Source: Chloroflexota bacterium (GTDB lineage Bacteria > Chloroflexota > Anaerolineae > SpSt-313). From it: a stretch of 64,000 nucleotides of DNA. Shown here piece after piece: positions 16,949-26,318 of this stretch. The stretch covers positions 1 to 64,000 of the forward strand of contig JAKPJZ010000250.1 in NCBI GenBank assembly GCA_029553955.1, written 5' to 3'. The notes under the pieces are model-generated. The model did no database searches. It saw only the letters and a program-made list of their open reading frames with translations, and was not told the origin of the DNA. The position numbers were made by a program, and so were the translations under genes. Positions within the stretch are counted from its first letter, which is position 1. Each line of letters begins with the position of its first letter.

Positions 16949-18484
16949 TCAGGATGCGGCCTTGGCGCCGGCCATCATCAACCCCAGCGCTTCCACGTCG
17001 GCGCCGGCGGTGGGCACGATGCCCATGATCTGGCCCTCGAACAGCACCGCGATGCGGTCCGACACGGCCAGCAGCTCCTCCAGGTCCTCGGAGATGAGCA
17101 GCACGGCCATGCCCTTGGCGCGCTGCTCGAGGAGCATCTTGCGCACCGCCTCGGTGGCCCCCACGTCGAGGCCGCGTGTGGGGTGCACGGCCACCAGCAA
17201 GCCACCGCAGGACGTGATCTCGCGCGCCAGGATGGTCTTCTGCAGGTTGCCTCCCGAGAGGAACTTGACCCGTGTGTGCGGCCCAGGGGTCGAGATGCGG
17301 AAGGCGTCGATCATCTTTTGGGCAAAGGCGACGATATGCTGCGGTTGCAAGACGCCCCGCTTCGCCAGCGGCGCCTGGCGATAGCCCTTCATGGCCAGGT
17401 TCTCGGCCACGCCCATGTTGCCTACCAGGCCCATCTCCACCCGGTCTTCGGGGATGTGGCTGACCCCCGCCTGGATGATCTCGAGGGGCGAGCGGTTGGC
17501 CACATCGCGCCCGCGCAGCAGCACCTGGCCGCCCGAGGCTTTGCGCAGGCCGGTGATGACCTCGGCCAACTCGCGCTGGCCGTTGCCGGCCACCCCGGCG
17601 ATGCCCAGGATCTCGCCCTGTCGGATGTCGAGCGTCACGCCGCGCAGCGCCGGCAGCCCCTTGTTGTTCTCGGCCCGCAGGCCCTGCACCTGCAGCACCT
17701 CTTGGCCTGCGGCGCAGCGCCCCTTGTCGAGGCGGAAGAGCACCTCGCGCCCCACCATGAGGCGCGCCAACTCCTGGGGGTTCGTTTCGGCTGTGCGCCT
17801 GGCCGCCGCCACGCGCCCCTGCCGCAACACCAGCACCCGCTGCGAAAAGGCCATGACCTCTTCCATCTTGTGGGTGATAAAAATGGCCGACTTGCCCTCG
17901 GCGGTCATACGCCTCAGGATGCCGGCCAGTTCCTCTGCCTCCTGCGGTGTGAGCACGGCAGTCGGCTCATCGAGGATGAGAATCTCGGCGCCGCGATAGA
18001 TGAGCTTGAGGATTTCGACCCGCTGCTGCTCGCCCACGCTGAGCTGCCAGATATAGGCGAGCGGGTCCACCTGCAGGTTGTAGCGCTCCGAGAGCTCGCG
18101 GATGCGCGCGGCGACCTCGTCCATCCTGGGCACAAAGGGCAGCCCGGCGAGCCCCAGGATGATATTCTCTGCCACGGTCATGGTCTCGACGAGCATAAAG
18201 TTCTGGTGCACCATGCCGATGCCCAGCCCGGCGGCGTGGCGGGGCGAAGTGATCTCGGCGGGCCTGCCGTGCAGGCGCACCTGGCCTGCGTCGGGGCGGT
18301 AGAGTCCCACCAGGATGTTCATCAGCGTGCTCTTGCCGGCGCCGTTCTCACCCAACAGGGCCAGTACCTCGCTGGGGTAGAGTTCCAGGTCCACCCCGTC
18401 GTTGGCAACGACGCCAGGGAAACGCTTGCCGATGCCGCGCATCTCCAGCATCGGCACCTGGGCTGTATGCTCGTTGTCGCTCAT
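16949..18484 (-). CDS. ABC transporter ATP-binding protein, two fused NBDs (BMP system)
   Basis: The protein has 511 residues with two nucleotide-binding domains. The first has Walker A GENGAGKST, signature LSVGEQQRVEI and Walker B LILDEPTAV. The second has a relaxed P-loop (GVAGNGQREL), signature LSGGNLQKTI, and lacks the usual Walker B DEP (VAVHPTRGLD). That degenerate second half is normal for sugar and nucleoside importers. It powers the two permeases downstream. A very strong hairpin lies between this gene and the binding-protein gene. Confidence 0.94.
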   Translation of the reverse strand: MSDNEHTAQVPMLEMRGIGKRFPGVVANDGVDLELYPSEVLALLGENGAGKSTLMNILVGLYRPDAGQVRLHGRPAEITSPRHAAGLGIGMVHQNFMLVETMTVAENIILGLAGLPFVPRMDEVAARIRELSERYNLQVDPLAYIWQLSVGEQQRVEILKLIYRGAEILILDEPTAVLTPQEAEELAGILRRMTAEGKSAIFITHKMEEVMAFSQRVLVLRQGRVAAARRTAETNPQELARLMVGREVLFRLDKGRCAAGQEVLQVQGLRAENNKGLPALRGVTLDIRQGEILGIAGVAGNGQRELAEVITGLRKASGGQVLLRGRDVANRSPLEIIQAGVSHIPEDRVEMGLVGNMGVAENLAMKGYRQAPLAKRGVLQPQHIVAFAQKMIDAFRISTPGPHTRVKFLSGGNLQKTILAREITSCGGLLVAVHPTRGLDVGATEAVRKMLLEQRAKGMAVLLISEDLEELLAVSDRIAVLFEGQIMGIVPTAGADVEALGLMMAGAKAAS

Positions 18485-18500
18485 CGCCCTCCTTTGGCAG

Positions 18501-18572
18501 GGGGGATTTTGCAGGCTGGCGCCGCCGGTCGCCCCGCGGGGCGACCGGCGACGCCAGCCTGCAAAATCCCCC
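18501..18572. terminator. 72-nt near-perfect palindrome between binding-protein and ATPase genes
   Basis: The two 36-nt halves are complementary with one mismatch and no loop; the core is GGTCGCCCCGCGGGGCGACC. It is transcribed immediately after the binding-protein stop codon and 16 nt before the ATPase start. It can act as a partial terminator or an RNA 3'-end stabiliser, giving more binding protein than membrane components. No T-run follows. Confidence 0.7.
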
Positions 18573-18581
18573 TTGTTGAGG

Positions 18582-19700
18582 CTACTTGGTCGAGCCCTTC
18601 ACGCCTTCGACGAACCAGTCCATGTTGACGATCTCTTCCTGGGTCATCTTTTGGCCAGCGGCCAACTTCTCGACGCTGGCATTGTCCTTGAGCGGGCCGG
18701 CGAAGATGTCGAACTCGGTCTTTTCACCGCTCTTGAACTTGGCCTCTTCAGCCTCGACCTTGGCCTTGACGTCGGCCGGCACCTTGGCGCTCAGCGGGGC
18801 CAACATCACAGAGTCTTCCTTCAGGCCGCCCCAGAAATCGTGCGGCTTCCAGGTGCCGTCCATGGCTGCCTTGACGGTCTGGATGTAGTAGGTGCCCCAG
18901 TTCCACACCGGGCCGGTGAGGACGGTATCGCCCACGAACTGGCCCATGTCGGAGTCGTAGCCGATGGAGAGCATGCCACGCTCCTGGGCGGCCTTCTGCG
19001 GCTCGGTGGTGTCTTGGTGCTGGGCGATGATATCGGCGCCCTGATCCAGCAGGCCCAGCGCAGCCTCGCGCTCCTTCACCGGGTCGTACCAGGTGTTGGT
19101 CCAGACCATGCGCACCTCGGCCTGGGGGTTCACGGCCTTGACGCCCAGGGTGAAGGCGTTGCAGCCACGAATGACCTCGGGGATCTGCATGGCGCCCACG
19201 TAGCCGATGATGTTGCTCTTGGTCATCAGGCCGGCGACCATGCCCGAGAGGTAGCGCGGGATCTCGATCTGGCCAAAGTAGGTGGAGACGTTGTCGGCCT
19301 GCTTGTAGCCGGAGCAATGCTCAAAGTATACGTTCGGGAACTCTTGCGCCACCTCGATGGTGGGATCCATGTAGCCGAAAGAGGTGGTGAAGATCATGTT
19401 GTTGCCCTTCTGGGCCAGGTCGCGGATGATGCGAGCGGCATCAGGGCCTTCGGGCACGTTCTCGACGGTCGTGGTCTCGATCTTGTCGCCGAATTCTTGC
19501 TCGAGCATCTTGCGGCCGCGGTCGTGCTCGTAGGTCCAGCCCAAGTCGCCCGGCGGGCCGATGTAGACGAAAGCGACCTTGAACTTGCCGGCGGCGGGTG
19601 CGGTGGTGGGTTCCGCCGGCTTGGCGGCCGGCGTGCAGGCGCCGAGCACCATGGCCAACGCCAGCAGGCAGGCCAGCGCGGCCCAGAGGCTGCGTTTCAT
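18582..19700 (-). CDS. BMP-family ABC substrate-binding lipoprotein (purine nucleoside type)
   Basis: The protein has 372 residues. A lipoprotein signal peptide (lipobox VLGAC) is followed by the PnrA/BmpA/Med fold: FVYIGPPGDLGWTYEHDRG, then FTTSFGYMDP and GYVGAMQIPEVIRGCNAF. Family members capture purine nucleosides for ABC uptake. It is the first gene of the operon, ahead of the ATPase, two permeases and an amidohydrolase. The ATG at 19700 has a canonical AGGAGG 6 nt upstream; an in-frame extension to 19913 has no coding character and overlaps the promoter. Confidence 0.94.
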   Translation of the reverse strand: MKRSLWAALACLLALAMVLGACTPAAKPAEPTTAPAAGKFKVAFVYIGPPGDLGWTYEHDRGRKMLEQEFGDKIETTTVENVPEGPDAARIIRDLAQKGNNMIFTTSFGYMDPTIEVAQEFPNVYFEHCSGYKQADNVSTYFGQIEIPRYLSGMVAGLMTKSNIIGYVGAMQIPEVIRGCNAFTLGVKAVNPQAEVRMVWTNTWYDPVKEREAALGLLDQGADIIAQHQDTTEPQKAAQERGMLSIGYDSDMGQFVGDTVLTGPVWNWGTYYIQTVKAAMDGTWKPHDFWGGLKEDSVMLAPLSAKVPADVKAKVEAEEAKFKSGEKTEFDIFAGPLKDNASVEKLAAGQKMTQEEIVNMDWFVEGVKGSTK

Positions 19701-19759
19701 CGTGTACCTCCTGTTTTCTCGGAAACGGTCAAGAAGCGGCGAAACACAATTACTCCTCT

Positions 19760-19870
19760 CCGACGCCCCGCGCGGGCGTCGGCGATGAGCCCGGGGAGAG
19801 AAGGCGGCCCAATGGTGAGGCCAGTCTATCGATGTCTCTTGACGGGGGCCCGACAATCGCGGATTGTCGG
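19760..19870 (-). promoter_or_regulatory. Structured 5' leader of the purine importer operon
   Basis: Two clean hairpins lie in the roughly 180-nt leader: CCGACAAT with ATTGTCGG (19850-19870) and CCGACGCCC with GGGCGTCGG (19760-19782). The purine-riboswitch core bases are not recognisable, so any regulatory role is inferred only from position. Confidence 0.4.
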
Positions 19871-19884
19871 CGACAACTGGCGGA

Positions 19885-19913
19885 AGAATAACACAAGTCG
19901 TTCGGTTTGTCAA
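19885..19913 (-). promoter_or_regulatory. Sigma70-type promoter of the purine importer operon
   Basis: On the minus strand a consensus -35 TTGACA (19908-19913) and -10 TATTCT (19885-19890) are separated by exactly 17 bp. Transcription should start near 19878, giving a 180-nt leader. Confidence 0.75.
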
Positions 19914-20025
19914 CGTCTGGCGCAGTCGTATGGAATGACTTGGCGCCGTTCTTGGCCCGCGGCAGCCCCGGTGCTATAATGGCGCTTGTGAGGTCACTGC
20001 TCGGCCCTGTCGTAGCGGGCCGCCG

Positions 20026-20372
20026 CGATTGCCATTGCGAGTAACCCAGGATTCGCGGAACCCTGTGCCCAGCATTGAACCTTGACCTGTCATTGCGAGC
20101 CGCAGCGAAGCAATCCCCGCGTCCGGCATGGGAGATTGCTTCGCTACGCTCGCAATGACAGGACCAAGTTTCTGAGCAGGCGACATGCCCCCAGTGGCAC
20201 CACAAGTGATGAAACGCCCACGAAGCCGCCTGCGGCGGCCAAGGGGGGCTAGGCTACGGCGCCCCGCCCCATTTTCAGATCAGCGGGGCGAAGCGATCTC
20301 CACCCGTGTGGGCGACGCCTTCCTGCGAGCTGGAGATTGCTTCGCTACGCTCGCAATGACAGAAGGAGTTCA
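20026..20372. repeat. Families A and E repeat cluster
   Basis: Family A units (TCATTGCGAG with CTACGCTCGCAATGACAG) lie at 20033-20165 and 20330-20362. They surround a GGGGCTAGGCTACGGCG family E unit at 20216-20290. The last A unit ends 2 nt before the AGGAG ribosome site of the dipeptidase gene. Confidence 0.8.
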
Positions 20373-20374
20373 AC

Positions 20375-21352
20375 TTGGACCCCCAGGAACTGCACGCTGC
20401 TTCCATCGTCATCGACACCCACTGCGACACCCTGCTCTCGGTGCTCGGCGACAAGCGCTCGCTGCTCGAGCGCTCCGACGAGGGGCATAACGACCTGCCG
20501 CGCCTGAAGGAGGGCGGCGTCACCGCCCAGGTCTTTGCCCTTTTTGCGCGGCCGGCGGCGTTGGGTGGCGCAGTGCCCACCTGGGAGTCGCTGCGCCTGC
20601 TCGATGCTTTCTACCAGGCGATGGCGGCCTCACCTGAGCTCATCCTGGCCACCAAAGCCGGCGACGTGCGCCGCGCCAAGGCCGAGGGCCTGCTGGCCGG
20701 CATCATCGGCATGGAGGGCGCCGAAGCCCTGCGCGGCGACCTGGGCATTCTGCGCCTGTTCTACCGTTTGGGCCTGCGCAACCTCGGTCTGACGTGGAGC
20801 CTGCGCAACGAGGCCGCCGACGGCGTCTTCGAAGAGCGCACCGGCGGCGGGCTGACCGAGTTTGGCGTGCAGGTGGTGCGCGAGTGCAACCGCCTGGGCA
20901 TCATGATCGACGTGGCCCACCTGGCTCCGGCCGGCGTGCGCGATGTGCTGGCCATGAGCGAGCTGCCGGTGATCGACTCGCACGCCAATGCCCGCGCCCT
21001 CTGCGACCACCGGCGTAACCTCACCGACCAGCAGCTCGAGGGCGTCGCCAAGACCGGCGGGGTCGTCTGCGTGGTATTCGTGCCCAGCTTTGTGGCCGGC
21101 CAGCCCGAGGAGCGCACGCTGGGCAAGGTGCTCGATCACATCGATCACATCGTTTCGGTCATCGGCGCCGACCATGTGGGCCTGGGCTCCGATTTCGACG
21201 GCTTTGACGACACGCCCATCGCCGGCCTCGAGAGCGGCGCCCACTTTCCCCACATCACTGCCGGCCTTCTCGCCCGCGGCTACAGTGAGGAGAACGTGCG
21301 CAAGATCCTCGGCGGCAACGTTCTGCGCGTCTTTGAGCAGGTCGCCGGCTAG
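20375..21352 (+). CDS. Membrane dipeptidase, peptidase family M19
   Basis: The protein has 325 residues with an amidohydrolase-type barrel. Zinc ligands are the HxD of VIDTHCDTLLS near the N-terminus, a Glu in GMEGAEAL, and His residues in VIDSHANARALCDHRRN; the GLGSDFDG motif is near the C-terminus. M19 enzymes cleave L,D- and L,L-dipeptides. There is no signal peptide, so it is cytosolic. The start is a TTG at 20375 with AAGGAG 6 nt before it; that ribosome site directly abuts the end of a dispersed repeat. Confidence 0.92.
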   Translation: MDPQELHAASIVIDTHCDTLLSVLGDKRSLLERSDEGHNDLPRLKEGGVTAQVFALFARPAALGGAVPTWESLRLLDAFYQAMAASPELILATKAGDVRRAKAEGLLAGIIGMEGAEALRGDLGILRLFYRLGLRNLGLTWSLRNEAADGVFEERTGGGLTEFGVQVVRECNRLGIMIDVAHLAPAGVRDVLAMSELPVIDSHANARALCDHRRNLTDQQLEGVAKTGGVVCVVFVPSFVAGQPEERTLGKVLDHIDHIVSVIGADHVGLGSDFDGFDDTPIAGLESGAHFPHITAGLLARGYSEENVRKILGGNVLRVFEQVAG

Positions 21353-21357
21353 CCAGA

Positions 21358-21485
21358 CGGGAACGGTTCGCCGCAAAGGCGCGAAGGAGACGCCAAGGCA
21401 ATGGGAGTCAGCCCGTGGAACCAGGGTTTCACCGCGGGCCACCCCACAAAAGCCTTCGTGCTTCCTTTGCGCCTTTGCGGTGAAC
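21358..21485. repeat. Family B inverted repeat
   Basis: GGTTCGCCGCAAAGGCGCGA and TTTGCGCCTTTGCGGTGAAC form a long stem between the convergent dipeptidase and dehydrogenase genes and may serve as a bidirectional terminator. Confidence 0.75.
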
Positions 21486-21492
21486 CGCTCCC

Positions 21493-22443
<951 letters not shown>

Positions 22444-22530
22444 CGCTGCCTCCTCGCGCGCCGGGGACGGCCCCTGCGCGCCGCTGCCCCTATTGTACGG
22501 GAACGGCGGCCCGCTGCCAAGCAGGTTCTC

Positions 22531-22572
22531 GCTCGCTGGGGACTCCCGAGGCTCTTGGAGTCCCCAGCGAGC
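22531..22572. terminator. Strong stem-loop downstream of the GH76 gene
   Basis: GCTCGCTGGGGACTCC and GGAGTCCCCAGCGAGC form a perfect 16-bp stem with a 10-nt loop. It lies about 110 bp past the GH76 stop and before the dehydrogenase start, so it probably ends the mannan operon transcript. No T-run is present. Confidence 0.6.
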
Positions 22573-22681
22573 GCGCGTGCCGGCCACATCGCAACGGCGC
22601 CCGGGCGAGCACGACGTCGTGGCCGGCGACGGCCATCCCCCGAGTCCGCCAAGGGTCTGGGGACCGAGTAAGGATCAAGCA

Positions 22682-23740
22682 CTAGACCCGGCCCAGCCGC
22701 GCATAGAGCTCCACCATGGCGGCCTGGTCGAGCAGCCAGCGCTGTGGGTTGGTGACTTCCGAGCGGCCGCTCCAGTCGGGGCTGAAGGCGCCGTCGGCGG
22801 CGCGGGCGTGTACCCAGGCATACTCCAGGTTGCGCCTCATGGCGTCGACGTAGGTGCGGTCATGGTCGGGGTCGGCGGCGTAGAGGGCCAGGTAGCCGCG
22901 CAGGAGCACGGCGTTGAACCACGGCGTATCGGGGAAAAGGCGCTCGCCGCTCGGAGCGTCGCCAGGCGCAAAGTGGGCATAGCTGGCTGCAGCCAACGCG
23001 CGAGCCTCTTCCAGGTAGTGCTGCTCAGCAGTGATGGCGAACAGCAATGCATTGGCGTGCAGCGGCGTGCCGGTATTGTAGGTAAAGGTGCGCTTGTCGA
23101 TAGTGCCCTGTTGGAGGAGGCTGTCCCAGTATACGCCGCTGTCGGGCGACTTGAGCGGCGCCAACCACTCAAGGATGCGCACGGCCCAGTCGAGGTACTC
23201 CTGCCGGCCGGTCTCTTGGTGGAGCGCCAGGGCCAGCACCGCGGCAGGGCCGTTGGAGCAGGTGTTCTTGGTGCTGTCGTCGTGCTGGCGCCAGTAGATA
23301 CCGCCGCCCATGGCGTCTGACCAGCCGCTGAGGGCAAAACTCAGCATTTCCTCGGCCTTGGCCAGGTAGCCTGGATCCTGCAGCGTGCGGTAGGCCTCTA
23401 CGAACTCGAGTCCGAGCCATTCGTTGTCGTCGTAGAACTTGTCTCCGCCTCCGCCGGCTCTGATATAGCAGTCGTAGCCGGGTGGGGTGGCCTGGGCGTC
23501 GTAGTAGGCCGCCAGCCCCTGCAGCACGCTGCGCAAGGCTTCCTGATAGCGGCTGCGGGCCCCATGCGTTGCCGCCAGGGCGTTGAGCGCCGAGATCACG
23601 CCCGAGTAGGGCCACAGGTGCGAGCAGTAGCGGTCATCACTCTTGGCCTCGACATGCTCGTAGAAGAGGCTGCTGTTGGGGATGGCGAAGCGCTGCGCCA
23701 GCATGGCGTAGGTCGCTTCAGCCCGTGCCAGGTTATCCAT
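22682..23740 (-). CDS. Glycoside hydrolase family 76 (alpha-1,6-mannanase type)
   Basis: The protein has 352 residues and an (alpha/alpha)6 barrel. The paired catalytic Asp residues of GH76 are visible in FYDDNEWLGLEF at about residue 104. Other barrel motifs are YWRQHDDSTKNTCSNGPAA and TYNTGTPLHANALL. GH76 enzymes cut alpha-1,6-mannan backbones such as those of yeast or lipomannan. No signal peptide is visible, so it probably acts inside the cell on imported oligosaccharides. A GAGAGGAAA site precedes the ATG at 23740. It is the last gene of the island, 136 bp after GH125. Confidence 0.88.
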   Translation of the reverse strand: MDNLARAEATYAMLAQRFAIPNSSLFYEHVEAKSDDRYCSHLWPYSGVISALNALAATHGARSRYQEALRSVLQGLAAYYDAQATPPGYDCYIRAGGGGDKFYDDNEWLGLEFVEAYRTLQDPGYLAKAEEMLSFALSGWSDAMGGGIYWRQHDDSTKNTCSNGPAAVLALALHQETGRQEYLDWAVRILEWLAPLKSPDSGVYWDSLLQQGTIDKRTFTYNTGTPLHANALLFAITAEQHYLEEARALAAASYAHFAPGDAPSGERLFPDTPWFNAVLLRGYLALYAADPDHDRTYVDAMRRNLEYAWVHARAADGAFSPDWSGRSEVTNPQRWLLDQAAMVELYARLGRV

Positions 23741-23876
23741 GATCGGTGTTTCCTCTCCCGTTCCAGCCGGCTGGACGGGCGCCTGGCCCACGGCTGCGCC
23801 CAACCCCAGCCGACGAGCTGGCGCCGCGAATACATGGGCTATTTGGTCTCCTGGCGGCCCATCGCTGCTGCCAGGC

Positions 23877-25190
23877 TCACCCCCTCTCCAATCCGCCGGA
23901 TCGCACCCAACGCACCACGAAATCGCCGAAGAGGCTGTTGGCCCAGGCGAACCAGGCCCGTGTGTAGCGCTCGGGGTGGTCCGGGTCAAAGCTCTCATGC
24001 ATGAAATCGGTGCCGGCGGTGGTCGCGACCAGCACCTCCAGAAGCTGCCGCTGCTCCAGTGGATCGGCCGAAGTGAGGCCCTGCATGGCCAGGGCCAGCG
24101 GCCAGACATGCCTCGCCGGGGTGTGCGGGCTGCCGATGCCTCGAGCAAACGTGCCTTCCACATAGTATGGGTTATCATGGCTGAGCGCAAAAGCGCGGGT
24201 GCGCTTGTAGTCGGGGGCATCGGCCGGGCAATACCCCAGGTAGGGGATGGAAAGGAGGCTGGGCACATTGGCGTCGTCCATCAGTACGTGGTTGCCGTAG
24301 CCGTCCGTTTCATAGGCGTAGATGCGGCCGTAGCGCGGGTGATCGACGCGACCATAGGTGCGGATGCCCAAGTCGATCTCGCGTCGCAGTTGCAGCGCCC
24401 GTGCGGCCAGGTCTGGATCGGCATAGCACTCGGCGGCGAAATGAGCCACGTGGCCGAGGATGACGACGGCAAACATGTTGCTCGGGATGTGGTAGCCGAA
24501 GGTGCAGGCATCGTCGCTCGGCCGGAAGCCCGACCAGACCATGCCGGTATAGTTGGTGCGGGTGCCCCGGCCGCCAAACGGCAGGGTGTCGAGCGGGCGC
24601 TCGTCGTCGTCGCGCTCAAAGCAATAGGGAGAGCGACGGTCGTGCTCTTGCTCCACACGCATGACTTCGACGATGCGCCGCAGCATGCCATAGACGGCAT
24701 CATCCAGGGCCAAGCGGTCGCCCGTCGCAGCCCAATAGTCCTGCAGGAGCTGCACGGGGTAACAGAGGGAGTCCAGTTCGAACTTGCGCTCCCAAATCCA
24801 GGGGCCCATCTCGGTGCGATCGGGCGAGTTGTGCAGTCCGTTGGCTTCGCGATTGAAGGCGTTGGCGTAGGCGTCGGTCAGAATGTACTGCGCCTGGCGG
24901 CGGATCAGCCCGCGGATCACTCGTGCCAAATCGGAGTCAACGGCAGTCAATGGCACGTAGGGCCGCACCTGGGCCGAAGAGTCGCGCAGCCACATCGCCG
25001 GGATATCGCCCGTAAAGACGAAAGTGGTGCCGTCGGGAAGAAGCTGGGTCGTGGTCTCAATGGCGTTGGGATAGCACTGGCGAAAGGTGCGTGCCAACCT
25101 GGGTTCGCTTTCCTCGAGTTTGCCAGCGACCTCCTCGATCGTGTGGTGAACCGATGGCACGTGTAGCGTGTCGCTGATTGCCATTCCCAT
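23877..25190 (-). CDS. Glycoside hydrolase family 125 (exo-alpha-1,6-mannosidase type)
   Basis: The protein has 437 residues, the usual family length. GH125 signatures include FVFTGDIPAMWLRDSSAQVR near residue 60, KFELDSLCYPVQLL, and GMVWSGFRPSDDACTFGYH. Known members are metal-independent and release mannose from alpha-1,6 linkages with inversion. There is no signal peptide. I chose the ATG at 25190, since GGAGGGG is 7 nt upstream; a second ATG lies two codons later. Together with GH76 it can break down alpha-1,6-mannan fragments brought in by the ABC importer encoded upstream. Confidence 0.92.
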   Translation of the reverse strand: MGMAISDTLHVPSVHHTIEEVAGKLEESEPRLARTFRQCYPNAIETTTQLLPDGTTFVFTGDIPAMWLRDSSAQVRPYVPLTAVDSDLARVIRGLIRRQAQYILTDAYANAFNREANGLHNSPDRTEMGPWIWERKFELDSLCYPVQLLQDYWAATGDRLALDDAVYGMLRRIVEVMRVEQEHDRRSPYCFERDDDERPLDTLPFGGRGTRTNYTGMVWSGFRPSDDACTFGYHIPSNMFAVVILGHVAHFAAECYADPDLAARALQLRREIDLGIRTYGRVDHPRYGRIYAYETDGYGNHVLMDDANVPSLLSIPYLGYCPADAPDYKRTRAFALSHDNPYYVEGTFARGIGSPHTPARHVWPLALAMQGLTSADPLEQRQLLEVLVATTAGTDFMHESFDPDHPERYTRAWFAWANSLFGDFVVRWVRSGGLERG

Positions 25191-25287
25191 ATGTCTACCC
25201 CTCCAAATGCCTGCGGTTGAGAGAAGGCCGGGCGGCACAGCACCGCCCGGCCTTCGGGCCCTCGAGAGACGAAATGCGGCGGAATGC

Positions 25288-26283
25288 TCAATCCTTCGCT
25301 GCTCTGCACATGGCCAACACATTTTGGAACGGGACATTGGGCAGCAGCGACTCATGACTGGGGCTAACGATGTAGTTCTCACCGAAGACGGAACGCAAGC
25401 GGTGAACTTGATCAGCAACCTGCGCAGGGCTGCCGGTTACCAAAAGCTCTTGCGTATCTACGCCGCCGCAAAAGACCAAATCCCTTTTGAACTCCCGCGC
25501 GAGTGTATCGGCGTCCATGTTCCTGGCCCTTGCCTGAAGAGGATGCAGCGCGTCAATCCCTGCATCGATAAGCTTGGGAATGACCTTATAGATTGAGCCG
25601 CAGGAGTGCAGCATAACTCGCTTGCCATGCTTCTTGGCAATCGCAGTAATCCTCTTCACCCCCGGCAAGATAAACTGGGCAAAGCCTTCAGGGGAAACAA
25701 GCAAGTCAGCCTGTGTGCCAAAATCGTTGCCAAAGAACACAACATCAAACAAATCCCCAGCTTGTGGCAAGAATTCGTTCATCGATATCTCAAAATACGC
25801 CAGGACTCTCTCCGTGACCGCTTCGACAAGTGCTGGGTCTGTATACATTTTCACGAAATACTCTTCCATGCCAAACAAGTCGCAGAGGATATGGAAGTAG
25901 TGGCACCAGAAACCAGAGAATAGCGCTTTGTCTGGTTGGGCAGTGAGCTTGGCCAAAATCGCGTCATAGTTGTTGTATCCCGGGTCGGGCCATGGGAACT
26001 CGTCGAGCTTGCCAATGTCATCATCTGTATACTCGGCAAACGCATGGCGTGCCCCATAGGCTGTGTCAAACATGGGACTTCCTGACGGATGCTGATACGA
26101 ACTGCATGCGGAGTACCAGCGGCAGTCACTGCCCAAATGCTGAGATAACTGCTCCATATCGCTGAGGCCTGTCTCAGAGAGATAGATCTCTTCTGTTTCG
26201 AGATGGGGCATCCCGAGCCAGAGAGCGTTTGCGCCCGAGTTCTTGTGAGAGAATATTGCCTGAACGAGTTGTCTGGAATTCAT
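25288..26283 (-). CDS. Uroporphyrinogen decarboxylase (URO-D) family protein, not HemE
   Basis: The protein has 331 residues and the URO-D/methyltransferase barrel: LFGMEEYFVKMYTDPALVEA, then KRVMLHSCGSIYKVIPKLID and LVFCGGVDTQELL. It lacks the HemE N-terminal substrate motif and resembles the large group of MtaA-like or uncharacterised URO-D proteins found beside sugar ABC genes. The function in this island is unknown. Its sequence is clearly more A/T-rich at third positions than the GH genes that follow, which suggests a separate origin. It lies 35 bp after the second sugar permease gene. Confidence 0.85.
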   Translation of the reverse strand: MNSRQLVQAIFSHKNSGANALWLGMPHLETEEIYLSETGLSDMEQLSQHLGSDCRWYSACSSYQHPSGSPMFDTAYGARHAFAEYTDDDIGKLDEFPWPDPGYNNYDAILAKLTAQPDKALFSGFWCHYFHILCDLFGMEEYFVKMYTDPALVEAVTERVLAYFEISMNEFLPQAGDLFDVVFFGNDFGTQADLLVSPEGFAQFILPGVKRITAIAKKHGKRVMLHSCGSIYKVIPKLIDAGIDALHPLQARARNMDADTLAREFKRDLVFCGGVDTQELLVTGSPAQVADQVHRLRSVFGENYIVSPSHESLLPNVPFQNVLAMCRAAKD

Positions 26284-26318
26284 GGTTTCGCTCCAGTTCC
26301 TTCTTCCGAATTGTGCCT

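Noticed and set aside
19701-19880. Purine riboswitch
   Set aside because: The position fits, but the three-way junction core bases are not recognisable; only two simple hairpins are seen.
25288-26283. HemE (haem biosynthesis)
   Set aside because: The fold matches, but the N-terminal substrate motif of HemE is missing and no haem genes are nearby.
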